From Robiginitomaculum sp. (GTDB lineage: Bacteria > Pseudomonadota > Alphaproteobacteria > Caulobacterales > Maricaulaceae): 7,634 nt of DNA. The stretch's first letter is position 1. Every line of letters begins with the position of its first letter. A program made the position numbers and the translations under genes. The stretch lies in NCBI GenBank assembly GCA_016765255.1, contig JAESQI010000156.1, forward strand, positions 1-7,634. The letters run 5' to 3'. The notes below the pieces were generated by a model. That model was not told the origin of the DNA. It was given only the letters and a program-made list of their open reading frames with translations, and did not search any database. This document shows, in pieces, positions 1-5,025 of the stretch.

Positions 1-1
1 A

Positions 2-124
2 CCGAATGAAGAGGAAATGCGAGGAGTTCAGGACAGGTTAAACGCTATCTACAACCGAATCCGCGCTGCCAATGAAGATACAAAACGCCAGTTTTTACTC
101 TCAATTGCCAAAGATTGGCCGTAG
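2..124 (+). CDS. C-terminal fragment of an unrecognised protein (5' end outside window)
   Basis: An open frame enters from the left edge and runs for 40 codons to a TAG at 122-124. The visible tail is strongly charged and probably helical (it contains RLNAIYNRIRAAN and ends SIAKDWP). No transmembrane segment or known motif is visible, and I do not recognise the family. Support for it being coding is only the open frame, the plausible residue composition and the tight fit with the next gene: its stop is one base from the stop of the convergent phosphoribosyltransferase, with no room for a separate terminator. The start, length and function cannot be judged from this window. Confidence 0.55.
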   Translation, partial: PNEEEMRGVQDRLNAIYNRIRAANEDTKRQFLLSIAKDWP

Positions 125-125
125 G

Positions 126-707
126 TCAGGATGGAGCGCGTAGACTATCCGTTGCTAGTTTATTCACGCCGCGACGGTGCCTTTTTATCTCACCTGCCGA
201 GAGGCCATTAAGCTCGTGCGGCATTACCAACCAATCTTCGCACTCATGAACGCAATAATCAGGAACCCGCCCAGTTCGGTTAAATGAAGGCTTGTAATAA
301 GGCACGGCCACCCGCACATCGCTTGGCATATTACGACGTAATTTTCGAGATAGACGATCAATGACCGCCTTTGCACTGCGACCAGAACTATAGACATCAT
401 CAATGATGAGCAAGCTGTCGCCACTATTGACCCGGTCAATTAGAAAGCGCGTATTGTGAACCAGTATTTTTCCCCCAGCCTTACCGTGGTCGTAATGCTC
501 AAATCCTTTATAAGAGGTTCGGACGGAAATATGGTCAACTTTTACCCCGACATAGGCTAAAAACTCATGCACGATAATCCCGACAGGCGTACCACCCCGC
601 CAGATACCAATGATGTAATCTGGGCGGTAGCCGCTATCATAGATTTTTAAAGCCAAGCGAAAACTATCTTCAAAATGATCTTGCGCGCTAATAAACCGCT
701 TTTTCAT
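126..707 (-). CDS. Phosphoribosyltransferase (PRTase-fold, purine-type), copy A
   Basis: A 193-residue type I phosphoribosyltransferase, predicted to be cytosolic and to transfer ribose-5-phosphate from PRPP to a base or similar acceptor. The PRPP loop lies at about residues 99-111 (LLIIDDVYSSGRS), with the paired Asp103-Asp104 expected in this fold. An upstream WRGGTP segment (36-41) fits the pyrophosphate loop. Overall it resembles COG2236-type hypoxanthine/xanthine/guanine phosphoribosyltransferases, but the acceptor cannot be read from the sequence. The usual Thr-Gly-x-Thr end of the PRPP loop is Ser-Gly-Arg-Ser here, a conservative change. ATG at 705-707 is preceded on the minus strand by a GAGG/AGGA Shine-Dalgarno region. 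It is divergent from, and about 44% identical by eye to, the gene at 837-1400, and it ends one base from the convergent upstream gene. The family call is firm; the substrate is unknown. Confidence 0.88.
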   Translation of the reverse strand: MKKRFISAQDHFEDSFRLALKIYDSGYRPDYIIGIWRGGTPVGIIVHEFLAYVGVKVDHISVRTSYKGFEHYDHGKAGGKILVHNTRFLIDRVNSGDSLLIIDDVYSSGRSAKAVIDRLSRKLRRNMPSDVRVAVPYYKPSFNRTGRVPDYCVHECEDWLVMPHELNGLSAGEIKRHRRGVNKLATDSLRAPS

Positions 708-728
708 GTCCTGCCCTCACCACTTGGT

Positions 729-736
729 ACTATAGT
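729..736 (-). promoter_or_regulatory. Possible -10 element for PRTase copy A (palindromic ACTATAGT)
   Basis: The 8-bp palindrome ACTATAGT sits 22-29 bp upstream of the ATG of copy A. On the minus strand it gives TATAGT, a fair -10 box, placing a transcription start around 722 and leaving room for the Shine-Dalgarno. No good -35 is found at 16-18 bp spacing: TTGTCA is only 10 bp upstream and TTTACA is 20 bp upstream. The octamer TATAGTCT starting at 731 recurs at 825-832 in front of copy B, so the element may be a shared regulatory word. Confidence 0.3.
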
Positions 737-824
737 CTTATTGCTGACAAAAAATGTAAAGCCAATTTATTCAATTATTTAATTTGCATTTGGATTTACA
801 GCTAGGAAAACAAGAAAAACAAAT

Positions 825-830
825 TATAGT
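825..830 (+). promoter_or_regulatory. Possible -10 element giving a leaderless transcript of PRTase copy B
   Basis: TATAGT ends six bases before the ATG at 837, so transcription would begin at or next to the start codon. This agrees with the absence of any Shine-Dalgarno-like sequence immediately upstream; the nearest AGGA, at 804-807, is about 30 bases away. No convincing -35 lies at the usual spacing, so the promoter call is tentative. Confidence 0.3.
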
Positions 831-836
831 CTGGTT

Positions 837-1400
837 ATGGTTGAAAAAATATTTTTGGGTACTCAATCCCTCCTAGATGACAGCTTTGCTCTTGCGGCAA
901 AAGTTTTAGAAAGCGGCTTTCGCCCCAAGATAATCATCGCTCTTTGGCGCGGCGGTACACCGATTGGCATCGCCGTACAGGAATTTCTCGATTATTACGG
1001 CGATTGCAATTCTGACAACATTGCCATCCGAACCACATCCTATCAAGGGATTGAAAAACGAGCCGACGCGGTCGACATTTACGGCATGTCATATTTGTTA
1101 AAAAACTTAAATTACCAAGACTCCGTGCTGATCGTTGATGATGTTTTTGACACGGGCAATACCATCAAAGCCGTGATCGACCAATTGATCAATAAGGCCC
1201 GAAAGAACGCGCCCCATGATATTCGGGTTGCTGTGCCTTGGTATAAACCAAAAGCCAACCAAACCGACCGCATACCTGATTATTATCTCCACACCACAGA
1301 GAAATGGATTAGCTTTCCCTATGAACTTGATGGCTTAAGCGCAGAGGAGATCAGAGACAATATGCCGCGTATTTATGATATTATTAAGACGGCTTTATAA
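837..1400 (+). CDS. Phosphoribosyltransferase (PRTase-fold, purine-type), copy B
   Basis: A 187-residue paralogue of the divergent gene at 126-707. It has the canonical PRPP loop LIVDDVFDTGNT at residues 98-109 and the same WRGGTP segment at 37-42. Shared blocks include KAVID, RVAVP-YKP, IPDY and the C-terminal ELDGLSAEEI; about 80 of 185 aligned positions are identical by eye. Differences include one extra residue in RTTSYQG, two extra residues around position 57, and a shorter C-terminus. Predicted role: cytosolic PRPP-dependent transfer to a purine or related acceptor, specificity unknown. The ATG at 837 aligns with the start of copy A and no upstream in-frame start exists, although there is no visible Shine-Dalgarno. 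The TAA at 1398-1400 is followed by a hairpin that chiefly serves the opposing csp gene. Confidence 0.88.
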   Translation: MVEKIFLGTQSLLDDSFALAAKVLESGFRPKIIIALWRGGTPIGIAVQEFLDYYGDCNSDNIAIRTTSYQGIEKRADAVDIYGMSYLLKNLNYQDSVLIVDDVFDTGNTIKAVIDQLINKARKNAPHDIRVAVPWYKPKANQTDRIPDYYLHTTEKWISFPYELDGLSAEEIRDNMPRIYDIIKTAL

Positions 1401-1420
1401 TCGATGTGAATTTCAGGCAT

Positions 1421-1450
1421 AAAAAAAGGCAGGGATAAACCCCGCCTTTA
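1421..1450 (-). terminator. Intrinsic terminator of the cold-shock gene
   Basis: Read on the minus strand, AAAGGCGGG pairs with CCCTGCCTTT around a loop of about six bases (one G-U pair within a roughly 10-bp stem), followed by a run of U residues from the A-tract at 1421-1427. It starts about 24 bp after the csp stop. On the plus strand the same stem has an A-C mismatch and only a short broken T run, so termination of PRTase copy B there would be weaker. Confidence 0.88.
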
Positions 1451-1473
1451 ATCTTAAACATTGAAAAAAAGCG

Positions 1474-1686
1474 TTAAGCTTCTTCGACCAATGCGATATT
1501 AGCTGCAGCTTGCTTGCCACGGTTTTCTTCTAGGTCAAAAGTTACCTTTTGATTGTCAGAAAGACCACGCAGGCCTGCTTTTTCAAGGGCTGTAATGTGA
1601 ACAAACACATCATTGCCGCCGTCATCAGGTGCGATAAATCCATAACCTTTTGTGGTGTTAAACCATTTTACTATACCAGTTGCCAT
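1474..1686 (-). CDS. CspA-family cold-shock protein
   Basis: A 70-residue single cold-shock domain, the standard length for the family. These small cytosolic proteins bind single-stranded RNA and DNA and melt RNA secondary structure, often during cold or growth-phase transitions. RNP1 is present as KGYGFIAP (13-20) and RNP2 as DVFVHI (26-31), with the conserved KWFN at 7-10 contributing aromatic stacking residues. The DDGG insertion before RNP2 is common in alphaproteobacterial members. ATG at 1684-1686 has a purine-rich AAGAGAG stretch upstream as ribosome-binding site. The transcript ends at a strong intrinsic terminator. The upstream region is long and can fold (inverted repeat 1701-1788), which fits post-transcriptional control but does not prove it. 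Several csp paralogues usually exist per genome, so no specific gene symbol is given. Confidence 0.95.
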   Translation of the reverse strand: MATGIVKWFNTTKGYGFIAPDDGGNDVFVHITALEKAGLRGLSDNQKVTFDLEENRGKQAAANIALVEEA

Positions 1687-1700
1687 AATTACTCTCTTAA

Positions 1701-1788
1701 CTTAAGTCTTAAAAAACCTTGCGACACCAGGCGTGGCATCACAAGAACTATGAATTAGGATTTAAAGGAAATGTTAGAAAGACTTAAG
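1701..1788 (-). repeat. 10-bp inverted repeat in the csp leader region
   Basis: CTTAAGTCTT at 1701-1710 is the exact reverse complement of AAGACTTAAG at 1779-1788. The arms are 68 bp apart and the near arm lies 15 bases upstream of the csp start codon. Between them, at about 1723-1738, a small imperfect hairpin with a GCCA/TGGT core could form. If transcription starts beyond 1788, the mRNA could close a long-range stem next to the ribosome-binding site. The transcription start is not known. Confidence 0.5.
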
Positions 1789-1823
1789 ACGGAAAAATGT
1801 CGCAAAGATCGAGAAGATCAATA

Positions 1824-1836
1824 CCCGGCAACCGGG
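1824..1836. repeat. Short GC-rich palindrome CCCGG-CAA-CCGGG
   Basis: A perfect 5-bp inverted repeat with a three-base spacer, standing out in AT-rich intergenic DNA. It has no adjacent T run in either direction, so it is not an intrinsic terminator. It could be a protein-binding palindrome or an RNA hairpin in the upstream part of the csp transcript. Confidence 0.35.
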
Positions 1837-2006
1837 AAACGCTTATTACTGAACTTAAAAAATACTTACACTCACGACCATTTATACCAAAACTCGCCTG
1901 TCTTATACACATAACGACCATAAGCGCAACTTAATTCGGCACAGGCTAAACGAGGTGGCAAATAGAGACTTTCCCAAACCCTGCGCATTACGGCGTAAAA
2001 AGAGTG

Positions 2007-2034
2007 TTGCGGATACTGTGTCTCATTTTATAAG
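2007..2034 (+). promoter_or_regulatory. Possible sigma70-type promoter for ubiX
   Basis: TTGCGG (2007-2012) and TATAAG (2029-2034) are separated by 16 bp, giving a start near 2041 and a 5' leader of about 24 bases that contains the ribosome-binding site. The match is moderate and judged by eye only. Confidence 0.4.
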
Positions 2035-2052
2035 GGCATATGAATTTGGCAT

Positions 2053-2056
2053 GGAG
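2053..2056 (+). promoter_or_regulatory. Ribosome-binding site of ubiX
   Basis: GGAG lies eight bases before the ATG at 2065, good Shine-Dalgarno spacing. It supports this start; an upstream ATG at 2051 overlaps the motif itself. Confidence 0.7.
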
Positions 2057-2064
2057 ATAAGCCT

Positions 2065-2631
2065 ATGAAACTCATAATTGGCATAGCCGGCGCAAGCGGT
2101 GTGATTTACGGCATTCGGTTACTCGAAGCCTTAAAATCTATCCACGGTGTTGAAACCCATCTTATTCTGACCAAGACGGGGCGCATGAATATTAAAATCG
2201 AAACCAATTACAAAGTCAGTGACGTAGAGAATATGGCAGATATAGTGCACAAAAATACGGATATCAGCGCCAGCATTGCCAGTGGGTCTTTTAAAATTGA
2301 CGCCATGGTCGTCGCCGCATGTGCCATGAAAACTCTATCGGCAATCGTGCATTCTCATGCTGACGATCTCCTGACAAGAGCGGCAGATGTGACCTTAAAA
2401 GAGCAGAGGCGGCTTGTGCTCATGCCGCGCGAAACACCGATGCATCTTGGTCATTGTAAACTTTTATACGAAGCGGCGCAAATGGGCGCTATTATCGCCC
2501 CCCCTATGCCGAGCTTTTACAACCAGCCAAAGACTATTGATGATATGATCAACCATAGTGTGGGACGCATTCTTGATATTGTAGGTATCGACAATACATT
2601 GGTGACGCGGTGGCAAGGCGTGCCACAATAA
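2065..2631 (+). CDS. ubiX: Flavin prenyltransferase UbiX
   Basis: This 188-residue cytosolic enzyme joins a dimethylallyl group to FMN to make prenylated FMN, the cofactor of UbiD-family decarboxylases used in ubiquinone synthesis and aromatic acid metabolism. The N-terminal flavin-binding GASG is at 9-12, followed by SGSF (73-76), CAMKTLSAI (86-94), RAADVTLKE (105-113) and RETP (122-125). By offset from the Pseudomonas UbiX as I remember it, the active-site residues Glu46, Lys112, Glu123, Tyr152 and Arg168 all appear to be kept. Length is typical. The gene stands alone here: no ubiD is next to it, and its downstream neighbour converges on it with a 12-bp gap. Nearest alternatives are Pad1/BsdB-type homologues with the same chemistry. 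Confidence 0.94.
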   Translation: MKLIIGIAGASGVIYGIRLLEALKSIHGVETHLILTKTGRMNIKIETNYKVSDVENMADIVHKNTDISASIASGSFKIDAMVVAACAMKTLSAIVHSHADDLLTRAADVTLKEQRRLVLMPRETPMHLGHCKLLYEAAQMGAIIAPPMPSFYNQPKTIDDMINHSVGRILDIVGIDNTLVTRWQGVPQ

Positions 2632-2643
2632 TTTATCCTCGTG

Positions 2644-3855
2644 TTACAGAAAGGATTTAAGAGGAATGTCAGTATTTGAGCAATCTTTCGGCGTAATGCG
2701 AACGCGCCCTGCCAACAATCTTCGGGCGGCTAAATGATCAGCGGGCGCGTTAACGCTATCCACTGCAATGAGCTGTTCGTCCTTAAAATAACAAATGGAA
2801 AATTTATCGATGTCCATATCCCCGCGTAGGGAAAATTGATCATGGCCCCGCGAAAGACCCGCCATTTGTAATTTTAGACCATATTGGTCAGACCAAAACC
2901 AAGGCACTATATTATAAGCCGTTTTATTACCCAAAATGGTGCTGGCGACAATTTTAGACTGATCAACAGCGTTTTGAACGGATTCGAGATGTACAGGTTC
3001 CCCGACCCACATATTCATACCGTGGGCGCAATCCCCTGCCGCATAAACATCGTCTATATTGGTTTGCCCAAATTCATCCACAATAATACCGTGGTCGGTT
3101 AGCACGCCCATATCACTGGCGAGTTCAGTATTTGGAAGTACGCCAATACCAATAATGACAGCGTCAACATCTAAGGTCTGGCCTTGGTTTAGCTGCAATT
3201 TATAGGCTCCGTTATTGGTGTTTTCGATATTCTCAACCAGTAAGTTGGTCATAATCTTCACACCATTTTTACGGTGGTAATTGGTGAAATACTGAGCCAA
3301 TGACTCCCCCACAACATTGGGCATAATGGTTGGCATGGCTTCTATAATTGTCACGCATTTACCCAACCCTCGGAGGGTTGCCGCCACTTCAAGCCCAATA
3401 AACCCACCGCCAATCAGCGCGATATTTTCCGCCGTTTCTAAAATTTTGGTAATCGCAAAAACATCATCATACGTTCTTAAATACAAAAGCCCGCGTGCTG
3501 TGATCGGTAGTTTTCGCACCCTCGCCCCTGTTGCAAACACCAGTTTATCATAAGCAACTTTTCGTCCATCCACACATTTTACATACCGTGATTTATTATT
3601 CACCTGCACCACTTCACAATTTTTATGCAACACAATGTCTTGCATGCTAAAGTATTTTTCAGGTCGTAAATGTAAACGCTCTTTGTCCATTTCCCCTGCG
3701 AGAAATTTTTTGGACAAAGGGGGGCGTTGGTAGGGCAGAGTATTTTCGGCACACAGGATTGTTATTGAGTGGGCATAGCCTCCTTTTCGTAAGCTATCTG
3801 CAACTTGAAACCCAGCATTTCCGCCGCCAATGATGAGAGTTCCATTGTCGTACAT
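2644..3855 (-). CDS. FAD-dependent NAD(P)H:ferredoxin reductase-type oxidoreductase
   Basis: A 403-residue flavoprotein of the putidaredoxin/rhodocoxin/BphA4 reductase family, which oxidises NADH and passes electrons through FAD to a [2Fe-2S] ferredoxin serving a P450 or ring-hydroxylating oxygenase. The N-terminal FAD site GGGNAG is at 10-15, the family signature YQRPPLSK at 42-49, and the NAD site GGGFIG at 149-154. Glu172 sits at the end of the following strand, which suggests NADH over NADPH. The second FAD motif is DDVYAAGDCA (268-277). The C-terminal reductase domain begins at about VPWFWSDQYG (317-326). Length is typical. ATG 3853-3855 has GGAG seven to ten bases upstream. No ferredoxin or oxygenase partner is adjacent; the gene is divergent from the cupin gene and convergent with ubiX. 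The physiological partner is unknown. Confidence 0.92.
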   Translation of the reverse strand: MYDNGTLIIGGGNAGFQVADSLRKGGYAHSITILCAENTLPYQRPPLSKKFLAGEMDKERLHLRPEKYFSMQDIVLHKNCEVVQVNNKSRYVKCVDGRKVAYDKLVFATGARVRKLPITARGLLYLRTYDDVFAITKILETAENIALIGGGFIGLEVAATLRGLGKCVTIIEAMPTIMPNVVGESLAQYFTNYHRKNGVKIMTNLLVENIENTNNGAYKLQLNQGQTLDVDAVIIGIGVLPNTELASDMGVLTDHGIIVDEFGQTNIDDVYAAGDCAHGMNMWVGEPVHLESVQNAVDQSKIVASTILGNKTAYNIVPWFWSDQYGLKLQMAGLSRGHDQFSLRGDMDIDKFSICYFKDEQLIAVDSVNAPADHLAARRLLAGRVRITPKDCSNTDIPLKSFL

Positions 3856-3998
3856 TCTTTACTCCAAATTATGAAAACATCATCCTTAAACCAAGACAAG
3901 TATCGCCCTATTAATTCATATAAAATTTACCCTATCTATATGCAATCTAGCAACCATTATTTGCTAAAATCCAAATTATAAAAGTGGAGTGGGATCAA
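3856..3998. promoter_or_regulatory. Divergent promoter region between the reductase and cupin genes
   Basis: This AT-rich 143-bp stretch must carry promoters in both directions. Candidate -10-like words include TATAAA at 3919-3924 and 3977-3982 (plus strand) and CATAAT upstream of the reductase start (minus strand). None has a good -35 at standard spacing, so no specific promoter is called and no clear operator palindrome was found. Confidence 0.35.
3986..3993 (+). promoter_or_regulatory. Ribosome-binding site deciding the GTG start of the cupin gene
   Basis: GGAGTGGG lies just ahead of GTG 3999, with nine bases between GGAG and the start codon. An in-frame GTG at 3984 overlaps this motif and has no Shine-Dalgarno of its own, so translation most likely starts at 3999. 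Confidence 0.7.
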
Positions 3999-4931
3999 GT
4001 GAATATATTTAAAAACTGGACAGATGAACATACCAAAACTTTTGGTAACGATATACTGACCGTTAGCCACAACTTGGCCGAAACAGGCTTATTTACAGAT
4101 GAAGCTCTGGCCATATTGCTCGACAAACATCCCTCTCAAAAGCTTGATGTATGTACGATGTCGCATGACAAAAAGCTATATCCGAATAAATTCCGCACTG
4201 GGGATTTTCGAGATTGTGACGGCAAGGCACTCATAGAAGCAGCAAAAGCTGGCAAAATATGGATAAATGTGCGCGAGGCCATGAATATCCACCCAGAATA
4301 TAAAGCCGTACTCGATAATATGTACGGGGAAATTGCTCTTATCACAGGGCAGCCCAGCTTTAACGCTAGAGGCAGCGTGCTAATCTCGTCCCCTGCGGCA
4401 AAAGTCCCGTTTCACTGTGACCAAACAGAAACAATTTTATGGCATATTCGGGGGAAGAAACGTATTTATTTATATCCACCAACTCAAGAATTTTTACCTG
4501 ATAATGTTTACCAGTCCATTATCACTCAAGATCGTGAAGATGATATTCCCTATACGGAAGACATGGATAAATCGGCAAGGATTTTTGACCTTGCCCCAGG
4601 AGAAATGATTTCGTGGCAACTCAATGCCCCCCACAGGGTCGATAACCAATCCTATTGCGTTTCTGTAACGACCGAATATAGCACCAAAGAAAGCGCGTTT
4701 AAAAATTCTATTATGTACACGGATTCGATTCTCTCGCAAAAATTTGGTATAAAATCAAAATGGTCCGAAGCCTCCTTGCCTGAAAAATATATCAAATCAT
4801 TTGCAGGTCGATTACTCCGCAAGCTAAACCTCAACCAAAACGACAATGGGCAAGATTTTGTGACTTTTAAAATTGATACATCGGCGCCTGACTATATCGT
4901 AGACATAGAACCATTCCCCCGTAATTTTTAA
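3999..4931 (+). CDS. JmjC/cupin_8-like protein, putative Fe(II)/2-oxoglutarate oxygenase
   Basis: A 310-residue cytosolic protein with a double-stranded beta-helix (cupin/JmjC-like) core. A metal-binding facial triad can be seen: His139-x-Asp141 in VPFHCDQTET and distal His212 in LNAPHRVDN. This pattern, the preceding SVLISSPAA segment and the following LWHIRGKKRIYLYPP match bacterial cupin-like/JmjC-related proteins, which by family are expected to use Fe(II) and 2-oxoglutarate to hydroxylate a protein or small molecule; few members are characterised. The roughly 120-residue N-terminal part and the C-terminal part (after about residue 230) have no motif I recognise. GTG 3999 is chosen over GTG 3984 because of the Shine-Dalgarno. 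It is followed 94 bp later by the serine hydrolase on the same strand. Enzyme activity is inferred from the triad; the substrate is unknown. Confidence 0.82.
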   Translation: MNIFKNWTDEHTKTFGNDILTVSHNLAETGLFTDEALAILLDKHPSQKLDVCTMSHDKKLYPNKFRTGDFRDCDGKALIEAAKAGKIWINVREAMNIHPEYKAVLDNMYGEIALITGQPSFNARGSVLISSPAAKVPFHCDQTETILWHIRGKKRIYLYPPTQEFLPDNVYQSIITQDREDDIPYTEDMDKSARIFDLAPGEMISWQLNAPHRVDNQSYCVSVTTEYSTKESAFKNSIMYTDSILSQKFGIKSKWSEASLPEKYIKSFAGRLLRKLNLNQNDNGQDFVTFKIDTSAPDYIVDIEPFPRNF

Positions 4932-4971
4932 ACGCCGTGAGAAAATATATATTAGGCTTTCACATAATTGA

Positions 4972-4998
4972 TTGCTTTTAGGGTTTTCGTGTTATGCT
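4972..4998 (+). promoter_or_regulatory. Weak promoter candidate for the serine hydrolase
   Basis: TTGCTT (4972-4977) and TATGCT (4993-4998) are 15 bp apart; TTGATT at 4968-4973 would give 19 bp. Both spacings are off the 17-bp optimum. No terminator hairpin separates the cupin stop from this region, so read-through from the cupin gene is equally possible. Confidence 0.25.
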
Positions 4999-5012
4999 TG
5001 TTCCTCTCCAAA

Positions 5013-5016
5013 GGAG
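5013..5016 (+). promoter_or_regulatory. Ribosome-binding site deciding the start of the serine hydrolase
   Basis: AAGGAG ends nine bases before ATG 5026. It favours this start over the in-frame TTG at 4972, which would add 18 residues ahead of the signal peptide and lacks a Shine-Dalgarno. Confidence 0.8.
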
Positions 5017-5025
5017 CAGAAGAAT

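Larger units (their letters stand above)
1687..2064. other. 378-bp divergent non-coding region between csp and ubiX
   Basis: No credible gene is seen on either strand. The region contains the csp leader inverted repeat, a compact palindrome CCCGG-CAA-CCGGG (1824-1836), an 8-bp direct repeat ACGACCAT (1874-1881 and 1914-1921, 40 bp apart), a lone DnaA-box-like TTATACACA (1903-1911), and a plausible ubiX promoter near its right end. The csp promoter must also lie here, but I could not pick a convincing -35/-10 pair for it. Confidence 0.6.

Noticed and set aside
1898..1913. CTGTCTTATACACAT resembles the Tn5 mosaic end used in sequencing libraries
   Set aside because: It lacks two bases of the 19-bp element, the match ends early, there is no second end or transposase gene, and the flanking sequence is not adapter. 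More likely a chance match that overlaps a DnaA-like word.
1687..2064. Possible small RNA, tRNA or replication origin in the csp-ubiX gap
   Set aside because: No cloverleaf, no promoter-plus-terminator pair for an independent RNA, and only one DnaA-like site with no AT-rich unwinding repeats.
3984..3998. GTG at 3984 as start of the cupin-like gene
   Set aside because: This codon overlaps the GGAG Shine-Dalgarno that serves GTG 3999, and it has no ribosome-binding site of its own.
4972..5025. TTG at 4972 as start of the serine hydrolase
   Set aside because: It would place 18 extra residues ahead of a normal signal peptide and has no Shine-Dalgarno; ATG 5026 has AAGGAG at good spacing.
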